Positions 30,184 to 39,822 of a DNA stretch of 40,456 nucleotides are shown one piece after another. The DNA is taken from positions 1-40,456 of the forward strand of contig JADFJG010000018.1 of the NCBI GenBank assembly GCA_022566265.1, read 5' to 3'. The position numbers and the translations under genes are program-made. Every line of letters begins with the position of its first letter. The first letter of the stretch is position 1. The notes under the pieces are model-generated. The model made no database searches. It saw only the letters and a program-made list of their open reading frames with translations, and was not told where the DNA came from. Source of the DNA: Pseudomonadota bacterium (lineage in GTDB: Bacteria > Pseudomonadota > Alphaproteobacteria > SMXQ01).

Positions 30184-31452
30184 CTAGAATAGTAATGACA
30201 GCTGACCGGAGTCATCTTCTTTGATTTTAATCCCTGCCTCAATACCGGAATCCCTCTTACCTCTTGGCAAGAAGGCCAGAATCTTCTCCATTTTCGCTTG
30301 GTAGCCGCCTTCTTTTCGTGCGATGAGGTCTCTCTTCAAAAGAGCATTCAAATCTCGGGTTACCGTTTTGGGTGTCTTACCGGCATAGTTTTCCGCCAAC
30401 TCCGGGGTCAGACGTGCGATATCTCTTTTTTTGACCACCCCACCGGCGCGGGAGAGGTCTATGATCAATCTTAGTTGGCGGCGCTGCGCGGGTGTCGTCG
30501 GATTGTCGAATACGTCGTGAACATAGTTGAGCCAAGAGGTCTGCCACTGCTGGTATTTGATAACATTTATCTGCTCCCGCAACTGATCGACGAAACCTTG
30601 CACGGCATATTGTATAAAAGGAATTATGTTGCCTCCTGTTTTGCTCGCTTGGTCAAGCTGCCTATAATATTCACTTCTTGTCAGATTATAATGATTGCTA
30701 AGTAAATGCGCAGCGGCTGACGGCACCCCTGCCGCAAGCAGGAATTTGACCTCAATGAGTCTCGCGGTACGTCCATTGCCATCACCAAATGGGTGAATCC
30801 ATACAAAGTAAACATGGGCCACGATACTTTTGATAATGCCGTAAACCATTTCATAACCAGGCTTCGGTACGAAATCGGGCCCATTTAACCAACCACAAAG
30901 CTTTGTTAGCAAATACTCGCAGTCTTCATGGGGAGCACATCTATAAGCTCCGACGCCGGCAGGATAAGTCCTTATTGCTCCTGGAATGGTTCCTTCGTCG
31001 AGCGTGAGCTTCTCTAATACCATGCGGTTGAACCGCGTGAGAGTGTCTATGGTTAATGGCTGTGGGCCCAATTCCTCGATCTCATTTAGGATAGCGTTCG
31101 CGGCGTGGAGTATGTTTGTGACCTCTCGCCCCAAATATTCACGCGATTTCGGCAAATTCAACTTGCCCTCGATCTGATCCCGCACCTCCCTTTCCGTAAG
31201 TGTGTTGCCTTCTATGGCCGTGGTTGCCCGAATCCCCTTAGCCAGATACACTTGATGGAGTTCGTCGGCGACATCGGGGCGCAGGGGAACGCGCGCTATG
31301 TGCCCGCACTTTGACTGGGCCTCTCCTAGGGCAATCCAGAACTCCCGCGAGGCCGGTCTCAGATCGATTTGAAAGGTGATCCACGGATGGCTCGCTTCGT
31401 AATCCCTCTCCATGTCCTCCTCCATGTCCCTTAATATAGTGCTAGAAGCCAT
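30184..31452 (-). CDS. Fic-family protein with C-terminal winged-helix region
   Basis: Fic motif HPFGDGNGRTAR; N-terminal TTAIEGNTL matches the (S/T)xxxE(G/N) inhibitory motif; start uncertain (31497/31452). Confidence 0.93.
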   Translation of the reverse strand: MASSTILRDMEEDMERDYEASHPWITFQIDLRPASREFWIALGEAQSKCGHIARVPLRPDVADELHQVYLAKGIRATTAIEGNTLTEREVRDQIEGKLNLPKSREYLGREVTNILHAANAILNEIEELGPQPLTIDTLTRFNRMVLEKLTLDEGTIPGAIRTYPAGVGAYRCAPHEDCEYLLTKLCGWLNGPDFVPKPGYEMVYGIIKSIVAHVYFVWIHPFGDGNGRTARLIEVKFLLAAGVPSAAAHLLSNHYNLTRSEYYRQLDQASKTGGNIIPFIQYAVQGFVDQLREQINVIKYQQWQTSWLNYVHDVFDNPTTPAQRRQLRLIIDLSRAGGVVKKRDIARLTPELAENYAGKTPKTVTRDLNALLKRDLIARKEGGYQAKMEKILAFLPRGKRDSGIEAGIKIKEDDSGQLSLLF

Positions 31453-31794
31453 TGTTATCAAGATATAATAATGATTTCTACTAGAAAAATGTCCCATGAT
31501 ATGTCACCACTATTTTGCCAATGGGCTGTCCACCGCTTATGCAGTTGGGGCCGAGCGAAGACGCCCTGTTGGACGGAGTAGACAAAGCTTGAGCCCGAGC
31601 CCTGGCCCGAGCCCGAGTATGCCTACGAGAAAGAATTGACGGGCTGAGCCGTACAGTGACGATCTATTTCCGTGCTTGAACGCCCCCGGCGCCGGTCATT
31701 CGACGACGCCATGACAATCGGCGGAGCTTTGCTGTAACATCGCCAAGAAGAGGTCCGCTAACGGGCCCCGGAACAGAGCAGTGAGGATGAAACG

Positions 31795-32214
31795 ATGGCG
31801 CAGGTATCCTTATCGCAAGAGTTACAGGCCTCCGCCGAGGAGGTCTGGGAGTTGATCGGCGGGTTCAATTCCCTCCCCACCTGGCACCCCGCGGTCGAGA
31901 AAAGCAAGATCGAAGGCGAGGGCGAGGGCCAGGTCCGCACCCTCGATCTGACCGGCGGCGCCACCATCCGCGAACGGCTCGATCGGACGGACGAGGACGC
32001 CAGGAGCTACACCTATTCCATACTTTCGGGCCCACTGCCGGTCGCCGATTACGTCGCCACCTTGAGCGTACGCGAAGCCGGCGATGGGGCGTGCGTGGTC
32101 GAGTGGTCGAGCGAGTTCAATCCCGACGGGCTTCCCGAAGCCGCCGCGGTCGAGATCATCGAGAGCGTTTACCAAGCGGGGTTCGTCGGTTTGACCGAGA
32201 AGTTCGGCGAATGA
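31795..32214 (+). CDS. SRPBCC-family protein (polyketide cyclase-like)
   Basis: 139 aa; LSQELQASAEEVWELIGGFNSLPTWHPAVEKSKIEGEGEGQVRTLDLTGGATIRERLDR. Confidence 0.88.
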   Translation: MAQVSLSQELQASAEEVWELIGGFNSLPTWHPAVEKSKIEGEGEGQVRTLDLTGGATIRERLDRTDEDARSYTYSILSGPLPVADYVATLSVREAGDGACVVEWSSEFNPDGLPEAAAVEIIESVYQAGFVGLTEKFGE

Positions 32215-32257
32215 AGAGGCGGTAAAGGCGGCGCCAGCCCTACTGCCGGATAACGCC

Positions 32258-33685
32258 CTAGCCCTCGGCGCCCCGCCGGCGATCGCCAGGCGCCGGGCCG
32301 ATGACGGCGCCGATCAAATAGCCGGCGGTGCAGACCATCAGCCCGTAGACGTTGATGCCGAGATCGTCGGCGTACTTGCCGGCGCCGATGTCGATCCAGG
32401 CGGGGAACAGCTCCAGCCCAAGGGCGCCCTCCAGCGTCACGCCGACGCCAAACAGAAGCCCCGGCCAGAAGGCGAGGTGGAAGCTCAGCTTTCCCGCGCC
32501 CCGGATGAAGGACAGCAGGAATATCGGCGCCAGGCCCATCACCATGGTGCCGCTGATCGTGGTGGCGGCGATGATGGCGGGGCCGGCGGCGTCGCCGAGA
32601 TAGAGGCTAAGGAGCGGCAGATTGCCCAATATGGCGATCGCCACCATGACGGCGCGCCCCATGCGGACCTGGCGCTCGGTGGCGCCGGCGGAACGGTTCC
32701 GCCAGTCGCGCCCGGCAAGCTTGGCGGCCGAGGCGAAGGTCGAGTCCAGCGTCGAACCGGCGCTGGTCACCATGATGGCGTTGAATACCAGCAGCATGGG
32801 CAGGCCGAGGCTGGCCGGAACCGAGACCGAACTGTTGCCGGAAATCCCCAAGCTCAACCCGTAAAGCCCGACGGTCGAGAACAGCAGGATGAAGCCGCCG
32901 GCAAAAATTCCGGCAAGGATGAAGCCCCGCAGCATCACCTTGGGGCTGGTGATGAAGCCCCGGTCGGTGAGGACCGGGTCGTGAAACGGGTAGCTCAGGA
33001 CTTGCACCAGGGCGAGGCCGCAAAAGGTGACGCCGGCGAGATTGCGCCCGGCGCTGACCTCGGGAAGTCCCCGTTCGGCGAGCGTCGGCCAGATGATGGT
33101 GAGGATCGCCACCAGTAGGATGGCCGCCAGGATCATCTGGGCGCCGTCGGTCAAGAGGCTGCTCCTGAGCCCCCCGCGCCAACTGTAATAAACCGTGAAA
33201 GCGGTGACCAAAAGCACGCCCAACCAGTATTCACCGCTGCCCTCATTGCCGAAATAAAGCGCCGCGACCTTGGTGTTGGACCACACCTCGTTGAACAGGC
33301 GGATGGCGATGGCGATGAGGAACAGCTTGGCGCAAAGGGCGCCGTACTTGCTTACCAGGAAGTCAGACAGCGAGGTGTACCCGCCGCGGGTGCGCAGCAG
33401 ATAGATGGTCACGCCGGCGACCACGAAGCTCAGGTAATAGAACGCGTAGCCGATGCCTCCGGCGATACCGAAGGCATTGGCGAGGTCGGCGGCGTTGGCG
33501 ATGGACTTGGCGAAAATCCAGGTGATGGCGGCGGACGCCACCAGGAGCCACAGGCCCGGCTCGTTGCCGGTTTCGGACCCGCCGGCGAAGAACTGCGCCG
33601 GCGTCACCCTGCGAGGCGTCATGCGTAGGATCAGGGCGCAGTAGCCCAGTAACACCAGCCAGGGCGCGATAAGCGCCATATTCAC
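32258..33685 (-). CDS. sodium:solute symporter (SSS) family protein
   Basis: 475 aa, many TM segments; RVTPAQFFAGGSETGNEPGLWLLVASAAITWIFAKSIANAADLANAFGIAGGIGYAFYY. Confidence 0.82.
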   Translation of the reverse strand: MNMALIAPWLVLLGYCALILRMTPRRVTPAQFFAGGSETGNEPGLWLLVASAAITWIFAKSIANAADLANAFGIAGGIGYAFYYLSFVVAGVTIYLLRTRGGYTSLSDFLVSKYGALCAKLFLIAIAIRLFNEVWSNTKVAALYFGNEGSGEYWLGVLLVTAFTVYYSWRGGLRSSLLTDGAQMILAAILLVAILTIIWPTLAERGLPEVSAGRNLAGVTFCGLALVQVLSYPFHDPVLTDRGFITSPKVMLRGFILAGIFAGGFILLFSTVGLYGLSLGISGNSSVSVPASLGLPMLLVFNAIMVTSAGSTLDSTFASAAKLAGRDWRNRSAGATERQVRMGRAVMVAIAILGNLPLLSLYLGDAAGPAIIAATTISGTMVMGLAPIFLLSFIRGAGKLSFHLAFWPGLLFGVGVTLEGALGLELFPAWIDIGAGKYADDLGINVYGLMVCTAGYLIGAVIGPAPGDRRRGAEG

Positions 33686-33938
33686 GGCCTGCCCCTCATG
33701 GATGTCTCATGGATGTCTCGTCTCGGGGCGAATGCCTCGGCAATGGCTGGCCGGGCTCGGGCTCCCTCCCGGGCTAGATTCGGCGGGCAGAACCGGCCAA
33801 GCGGAAGGCATCCGGCGGCGCCACCTCCTCACCCTCTAACAAATGCGGGCGGTGCTTGTAAACGACCAACCGGCCGTGATCGCGAACTTGTGATGTCGAA
33901 GGGGGATGAGCGGTCCCGGGCGGGGAGCCGATAAAATA

Positions 33939-33963
33939 CCGGGTCCGGTGGAACCGGACCCGG
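33939..33963 (-). terminator. Rho-independent terminator of the DUF1127 gene
   Basis: Perfect 11-bp stem CCGGGTCCGGT-GGA-ACCGGACCCGG, followed on the minus strand by TATTTTATC. Confidence 0.75.
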
Positions 33964-33981
33964 CGTCGGCAGGCGTTAGGA

Positions 33982-34003
33982 GGCGCTAAGTAGGCGCTAA
34001 GTA
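33982..34003. repeat. tandem 11-bp duplication GGCGCTAAGTA x2
   Basis: Direct reading, between DUF1127 stop and its terminator; an imperfect third unit GGCGTTAGGA precedes. Confidence 0.85.
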
Positions 34004-34007
34004 TTGG

Positions 34008-34400
34008 TCAGGCGGCGCGCGGCGTCTCGGCGTCGTTGGCGGGAACGTCCAACACCGCCAGGTCTTCCTCGATCGTCAATGGATCGGGCCGGGTCGCGGC
34101 GGATTGACCCTCGGGGGCCTTGGTGTAGGTGCGATAGGAATCGGCGACCAGCCGGGGGATATCGCCGCGGTGAATGCCGATGTCGGCAAGCAGGCGATCG
34201 TCGAGCGTGATCAGCTGCTGGTGGAGCACCTTGCGCCGGTTGGCGCGCTCGATCGAGTCGACGAGACGGCTGAACCAGGCGGCGATGGCGGCGAAGGGCG
34301 AGCGCCGCTCCGAGCCCGCGTTCCGATCGCTCTTCGGTTCGGAAACGAATGCGGCTGGACCGTGGCCGAGGCTAAATTTGTCGTAAGTGGGGGTGGTCAT
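34008..34400 (-). CDS. DUF1127 domain-containing protein
   Basis: 130 aa; FSRLVDSIERANRRKVLHQQLITLDDRLLADIGIHRGDIPRLV. Confidence 0.88.
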   Translation of the reverse strand: MTTPTYDKFSLGHGPAAFVSEPKSDRNAGSERRSPFAAIAAWFSRLVDSIERANRRKVLHQQLITLDDRLLADIGIHRGDIPRLVADSYRTYTKAPEGQSAATRPDPLTIEEDLAVLDVPANDAETPRAA

Positions 34401-34621
34401 CTTCTTGTTTCCCTAAGTCTTGGTGTTGTTGAGAAGCGGACCTGGTCTCGAACTCCGCGAGCCTGGCCCGGCGCTGAACCTGAGATGGAGGCAGGACAGG
34501 CCAATTTGTAGCGCAAAAGTCTCAACACTGTGTTGACGGGAACGCATGGCTCTAAAGGCCGGCCCATGCATCGCCGGAAGGGCTTATTCCGCCCGCCGGT
34601 AGGGCCGATTCGACGGGTCAG

Positions 34622-35296
34622 TCAAATCCCAGAGGGCCGGACCGTGCGCCAGTTTTCGAACAGATGCACCATGGCGGCGGTGGCGATCACCGGCGCCACC
34701 AGGTTGAGCCCCGGCACCGTGAACAGCAAGGCGATGACGATACCGGCGAGGAACAGCCGTCCCCGATGCGCCTTCCTCAAATGCCGGACCTCCTCGAGGC
34801 CGATGCGTCTCAGCGCCACCAGTTCGAAGAATTCCCGCCCCAGGAGATAGCCGTTGACGCCGTAGAAGACGAACGGAAAAAGCGGCGGTATGAGCAGGAA
34901 TATCAGCATCACGAGGTTGAGCACGACCATCGCCGCAAGGAAACCGGCGGTGGCGCCGAGCGCCGCGCCCAGCCCGGCGCCTGGGGCCTCGGGCAGATCG
35001 GCGTAGTGGCGGGCCTCGGTGGCGCCGGCCACGCGATCGAGAAAGAGGCTGGAGATGACGGTGAACACCGCCGGGAAGAGGAACCAGGTGAGCACCAGGG
35101 TGGCCGCCCAGCCGAGCACGTCGACGATGGTCTCCAGCCAACCCGAGGCGAACAGTTCCGTGCTCTCGATGACGGCGCCGATGGTCAACCAAAGTGCCGC
35201 GAAGACAGCGATGGCGGCGCCAAGGCTCAACCAGATTACCCGCCGGGTAGCCCCATCCGCCAACTGACCGAATGCCTTGAGGAACGCAGCGAACAT
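34622..35296 (-). CDS. EI24 / CysZ-like integral membrane protein
   Basis: 224 aa; FPAVFTVISSLFLDRVAGATEARHYADLPEAPG...FVFYGVNGYLLGREFFELVALRRI. Confidence 0.85.
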   Translation of the reverse strand: MFAAFLKAFGQLADGATRRVIWLSLGAAIAVFAALWLTIGAVIESTELFASGWLETIVDVLGWAATLVLTWFLFPAVFTVISSLFLDRVAGATEARHYADLPEAPGAGLGAALGATAGFLAAMVVLNLVMLIFLLIPPLFPFVFYGVNGYLLGREFFELVALRRIGLEEVRHLRKAHRGRLFLAGIVIALLFTVPGLNLVAPVIATAAMVHLFENWRTVRPSGI

Positions 35297-35452
35297 TTAA
35301 CAAGCTCCGGCCGCGGCGGCGAGCGCGAAGGGGCCTTCGATGGGGCGCCGAGACCGCCACCGGCTCCCGTGTTCCCCATCGCCCGGCCACATTAACAGAT
35401 TCCGGCGCCACGTCGCGCCGTGCCGGTGAAAGTCCTGGGAAATAAAACCGCG

Positions 35453-35468
35453 TTAAGTATAAATTAAC
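35453..35468 (+). promoter_or_regulatory. CtrA box TTAA-N7-TTAAC
   Basis: TTAAGTATAAATTAAC: exact match to the TTAA-N7-TTAA(C) consensus, 74 nt before the ctrA-like start. Confidence 0.7.
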
Positions 35469-35541
35469 TTAGTTTATTTATTTGTATTGATAAGTGTTCC
35501 CATGACCGATGGGAACTGGTCTCGGTTCCAGAGGGTCCGCG

Positions 35542-36276
35542 ATGCGTGTGCTGCTGATAGAGGACGACCTTAACACCTTGAAAAGCATCGAGCTGACGCT
35601 GCGCGCGGAGGGTTTTGCCATCGACGTCGCCAATCTCGGCGAGGAGGGCCTGAAAATGGGCCGGCTCTATGGCGATTACGACATCGTGCTCCTCGATCTC
35701 CTGCTCCCCGATATGGATGGCTATGAGGTACTGGCGCGGCTGCGCACGGCCGGCGTCAAGACGCCGGTGCTCATTCTCTCGGCCCTCGCGGACGCGGAAG
35801 AGAAGATCAAGGGCCTTGGTATCGGCGCCGATGACTATCTGACGAAGCCGTTCGATAAGGGAGAGCTCATCGCCCGCATCCACGCGGTGGTGCGCCGGTC
35901 GCAGGACCGGGCCCGGTCCGTCATTCGCACCGGCGCCCTCGCGGTCGATCTCGATTCCCGCACCATCGAGATCGATGGCCGGCGGGTGCACATGACGACC
36001 AAGGAATTCGGCATCCTCGAGCTCCTGTCGCTGCGCAAGGGGGTGACGCTGAGCAAAGGGAAGTTCCTCGACCATCTCTATGGCGGCCGGGACGAGCCCG
36101 ATCACAAGATCATCGACGTATTCGTCTGCAAGATGCGCCGCAAACTGGCGGCGGCGGGTGACGGCGAAAGCTATATCGAGACGGTGAGGGGAGCGGGCTA
36201 TCTCCTGCGCGATCACGCCGACCGTACGCTCAAGGGCCGGACGGCGGTCTCCCCCGGCGCCACCGCCACCACCTAA
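35542..36276 (+). CDS. ctrA: OmpR/PhoB-type response regulator, CtrA-like
   Basis: 244 aa; [25 protein letters not shown]...[10 protein letters not shown]...[93 protein letters not shown], closely resembling Caulobacter CtrA. Confidence 0.88.
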   Translation: MRVLLIEDDLNTLKSIELTLRAEGFAIDVANLGEEGLKMGRLYGDYDIVLLDLLLPDMDGYEVLARLRTAGVKTPVLILSALADAEEKIKGLGIGADDYLTKPFDKGELIARIHAVVRRSQDRARSVIRTGALAVDLDSRTIEIDGRRVHMTTKEFGILELLSLRKGVTLSKGKFLDHLYGGRDEPDHKIIDVFVCKMRRKLAAAGDGESYIETVRGAGYLLRDHADRTLKGRTAVSPGATATT

Positions 36277-36468
36277 CCCGCCCTTCGGCAGGGGGTGGAG
36301 CGCCACCGCCACCCGCCGCTCCCAGCCGTCCCGGATCGGGTCCGGCTCCATCGCCCGATGCGCCCCCGCCCGGCGCCGGGATGATGAAACCCAGAATCAA
36401 GGAACATTGACAGGTTGAATACAGGTGCGCTCAATTAATGCTGGATAAAATTCGAGCGCGATCAAGCG

Positions 36469-37764
36469 TTGTCGAGGAGAGGGGGCACGTCATGGAGGAA
36501 CAATTCGTCGAATGACCAAGTGACAAAAGTGGTCCGGCTAAAAAAGAACCTGCGTGATAGCGGAATGATCGTGGCGATCGCGTTGGCTGTCGTGATCCTG
36601 TCAGAAGGGTTTCTGCGCTTACTCTTTCCTCACGCCGGTCCGGCGGCCAGCGCCTATGAGTTTCATCCGGATTACCTGATGACCCTGAAGCCGGGCGTCG
36701 AGAAGACGTTTTTCGGATTGCTCGCCAACGGCAATACGGCGATCCGCTGGCAGACCAACGCGCGGGGTTTTCGCGGCGCGCCGCTGGAGGAAAATCCGGA
36801 TCTCAAGATCATGGTCTATGGCGACTCGAACGTCCAGGCGCGGTTTTCAAGCCTGAAGGACACTTTCTCTCACCGCCTCGAGACCGCGCTCGAGAGCCGT
36901 CTGGGCACCAACGTCGACGTCATAAACGCCGGCGTCATCGGATTCGGTCCCGATCAGAGCCTCCTCAAATTCAGGAAGGAGGCGGATGTTTACCGGCCGA
37001 ACATCGTTATCTTTCATGTTTTCGCCGACAACGACTTTGGCGATCTGTTGAGGAACCGGCTGTTCGAGTTGGCGCCCGACGGCAAGCTCGTCGAAACGCC
37101 GCACGAGAGGAAATTGTTGGAGGAAGAAAAGGCCAGGTTGACGCCCGATGCCAACGCCGTATCGCCATGGTCATCGCTCTATCTCGTGCAGATGGCGCGG
37201 AACTTTAAGAAAAACCTGACGTGGTTCTTTGCCAAATCGGATTCGGACCGGGAGAAGCGGGATAAGTCAGACGAAATCCTGCGTTATTTTGCCGAGAAGG
37301 GCGCGGCGGAATATGCCGTCTACCGGGATCGAAAGCCGCGCCGTTTCAGCCTGCTGGCGGATCAATACGATCTGGACGTGGCGACGGATATCGAGAGTGA
37401 ATCGGCGCGGGCGAAGATCGCCCTGATGGATCGGGTGTTGCGCCAGGCGCGAGACTTCGCGGCTTCCAGAAACACCAAGTTCCTCGTCCTGATCCAGCCG
37501 TCTTCACGGGATCTCACCGAAAACCTTTCGCCGAATTACCGCGACCTGGCAAAATTCAGCGGCTATGGAAGGAACAATCTTTCATCGGCGGTGGACAAGA
37601 TTTGCCGACGCGCCGGCATCGGCAGGATCAATCTGTTCGACATCTTCATGAAGAACGATCCCCAGACGCTCTATTTCAAGAAGGCCGACGGCCATTGGAG
37701 CGACGCGGGACAGGCGCTCGCCGCGGAAGCGACCGCTGACTATGTGCAGCGGGAATTTTTCTAG
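36469..37764 (+). CDS. SGNH/GDSL hydrolase-like membrane-anchored protein
   Basis: 431 aa (TTG start uncertain); one N-terminal TM; IMVYGDSNVQARFS block I, INAGVIGFGPDQ, DGHWSDAGQALAAE block V. Confidence 0.8.
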   Translation: MSRRGGTSWRNNSSNDQVTKVVRLKKNLRDSGMIVAIALAVVILSEGFLRLLFPHAGPAASAYEFHPDYLMTLKPGVEKTFFGLLANGNTAIRWQTNARGFRGAPLEENPDLKIMVYGDSNVQARFSSLKDTFSHRLETALESRLGTNVDVINAGVIGFGPDQSLLKFRKEADVYRPNIVIFHVFADNDFGDLLRNRLFELAPDGKLVETPHERKLLEEEKARLTPDANAVSPWSSLYLVQMARNFKKNLTWFFAKSDSDREKRDKSDEILRYFAEKGAAEYAVYRDRKPRRFSLLADQYDLDVATDIESESARAKIALMDRVLRQARDFAASRNTKFLVLIQPSSRDLTENLSPNYRDLAKFSGYGRNNLSSAVDKICRRAGIGRINLFDIFMKNDPQTLYFKKADGHWSDAGQALAAEATADYVQREFF

Positions 37765-37812
37765 CCGGGGTTGGCAAGGGGACTCATCCAGTCTATCGGC
37801 GAACCTGGCGCG

Positions 37813-38133
37813 TTATCCGGTGAGCTTGATATTCCCCCGTTGCACGTCGAGGCGGAGATGGCAGCCGTCGCCGTGCTCGCGGATGAAGTCCGCGACGGTC
37901 TGGCCGTCGCGGTAAAGCTTGTAGCGCGCGCTTGCTTCCTTGCCGCCGCCGCCGGGCGCGTCCATCGGATCGACGATGCGTTCGATGCGGATGGTGGCGG
38001 CGGTTTTCAGGGCTTCCTCGACATTCCCGATGGCCCCTTCCCGGCCTTTTTCAAAGTCCGGGCCGAGGGCGACGTAGAGGTCCTCATAGAGCCGGTCGAG
38101 CTCTTCCACACTCATGCCGGCGAGGGGTTTCAT
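37813..38133 (-). CDS. hypothetical protein
   Basis: 106 aa from MKPLAGMSVEELDRLYEDLYVALGPDFEKGREGAIGNVEEAL; acidic, codon bias like neighbours; longer ORF-track version probably over-extended. Confidence 0.5.
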   Translation of the reverse strand: MKPLAGMSVEELDRLYEDLYVALGPDFEKGREGAIGNVEEALKTAATIRIERIVDPMDAPGGGGKEASARYKLYRDGQTVADFIREHGDGCHLRLDVQRGNIKLTG

Positions 38134-38932
38134 GGCGTCTCCACCGCGGGACCCATCCCGCCTGCGCGGCCGGAGCCGCTTCGGCGTGGCGAAGTCCCGG
38201 CCGGGCTCACGAATAGGCTTGGTAATGCGTGGTGGCGTCCCGTGGCCGCTTGCGTGGCGAGGCATCGGTCCGGCCCGACTTTTCGGCGCCGACTTCGGAG
38301 AAGGCCGAGACCTGCAACAGTTCGAGATCCTCCACCCCGGCGCTTTCGAACCAAACCCGTGAAAGTGAATGGGATCAAGGGGGTTTCCCAGAATGTTGCC
38401 CCTGACCGTCTCATTACGCCTCAATGCGTTACGGGTCAGATGGAAAACCCGAGTGTCCCACCAAACCAAACCCCGCCGAAACCGATTGGCACGACGGGGC
38501 TGGTCTCATTCAAAGCGCACAGTGGACGGCTAAATACAGTGGCGCTGTGTGAAATATACGCTCTACCACGGGGCCGGTCAAGAGCAAGCCCAGTGCTAAG
38601 GAGTAAGGGCGACCGGCGGGCCGGCAGCGGCTCGTAAGTAGACTCCAGCCTCACGCGCGCTGCTGACGACGTGAGGGCCGAAATGCGACGGACGGCTCCG
38701 AGGAGCATGTGTGATCGCTGAGGCAGGCAAGGCCACCGCAAAAAGCGCGGGGGTCTTCGTGCTTGCCTCATGCTCAAGGCTCACCAAGAAGCATACGGTA
38801 GATAGAAGTAAGAAAGTGGTGCTTGAGAGTTGAAATGAAGGCTGAAAATAAAAATGGGCCAAAATTTCGTCAATTGAACCAGGGGGCAAAGTGGAGAAAA
38901 GCAAAGACGACGCGGTGATTGCCAAGAGGCGT

Positions 38933-38977
38933 GTAGTGGCCTAGAATTCTCCGTTCTGAAAATCTTCAGGCCACTAC
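38933..38977. repeat. perfect 10-bp inverted repeat GTAGTGGCCT ... AGGCCACTAC with 25-nt loop
   Basis: Direct reading; directly upstream of ATG at 38979. Confidence 0.85.
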
Positions 38978-38978
38978 A

Positions 38979-39308
38979 ATGTTCGTTCGTTTCCGCAAAC
39001 TCTCCTGTGACGGATTCAAGCCTCGGAGTGCCGCATCCTCGGCTACCTCGATTGCCTGCCGGTATCCGTGGCGCGGTCCCGATGGTCCCGTGGCCTGCCG
39101 GGGCCATTGTCACGCGAAGCCGCGTTGTCGGTGGCGGGTTGGCCGTGATGAGCAGCTAGTGCCCTACCGGCTCAAGGTCATCCTAGTCGAAAACAAACGG
39201 GTTAACGGCAAGGTGAAGCAGGAGACCATCGCCGTGCTCGGCAGCATTGACGCCATGTTGCTCCCGGAGTTCTGGGATGGGATCGACACGAAAGAAGCGG
39301 CCAAGCTC
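38979..39308 (+). pseudogene. 5' fragment of a conserved hypothetical (IS-transposase-like N-terminus?) gene
   Basis: MFVRFRKLSCDGFKPRSAASSATSIACRYPW...YRLKVILVENKRVNGKVKQETIAVLGSIDAMLLPEFWDGIDTKEAAKL; abruptly becomes a pyruvate carboxylase sequence. Confidence 0.5.
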
Positions 39309-39512
39309 AAGGCCGACGAGGCGTACCGCATTGGCAAAGGGCTGGGCCCGGTCGCGGCCTATCTGAGCATCGACGAGATCATTCGCGTCGCTGCCATGTG
39401 CGGCGCGGATGCGATCCATCCGGGCTATGGCCTGCTCAGCGAAAATCCGGAATTCGTTGATGCCTGCGACGCCAGCGGCATTACTTTCATCGGCCCAAAA
39501 GCCGCGCATATC
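39309..39512 (+). pseudogene. pyruvate carboxylase biotin-carboxylase-domain fragment
   Basis: KADEAYRIGKGLGPVAAYLSIDEIIRVAAMCGADAIHPGYGLLSENPEFVDACDASGITFIGPKAAHI, then identity lost. Confidence 0.8.
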
Positions 39513-39725
39513 AAAAATGAATTTAGTTCCTTTCCACTTTTTCAATAACAGCCCCAGAAAGGAGCTAATGTAACTTCTACAGTGAACTATGAGTACCTCT
39601 TCTTTTCTAACTAATGCTCGCAATACCCATGCACCCGTAAGAAGATCATAAAGGGTTGACAGGACGGGAAATCGGGAGTGATATCTCAACGGTTTCCATT
39701 GAATGTCATTCGCCGCCAACAGCAT
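39486..39725 (-). pseudogene. truncated GT4-type glycosyltransferase N-terminal fragment
   Basis: MLLAANDIQWKPLRYHSRFPVLSTLYDLLTGAWVLRALVRKEEVLIVHCRSYISSFLGLLLKKWKGTKFIFDMRGFWADE, then runs antisense into the pyc fragment; in-frame stop just upstream. Confidence 0.7.
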
Positions 39726-39822
39726 TGAAATTTAGAGGACGGGCTGAGCCCGGTGAGATATGGCTGATTGGAATGATGTGACGGATAATAGGGGCGTGGT
39801 TCGCCAGCTTCAGGTCTAGCCG

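Noticed and set aside
31588-31618. GAGCCCGAGCC(CTG)GCCCGAGCCCGAG repeats and similar inverse string near 33748
   Set aside because: Short low-complexity GC repeats without CRISPR spacing or element features.
31638-31650. 13-nt GACGGGCTGAGCC shared with 39738-39750
   Set aside because: Short GC-rich match with dissimilar flanks; could occur by chance in 40 kb.
38521-38600. Possible tRNA or tRNA remnant at the boundary of the mosaic
   Set aside because: No cloverleaf, T-loop GTTCRA box or CCA end could be found by eye.
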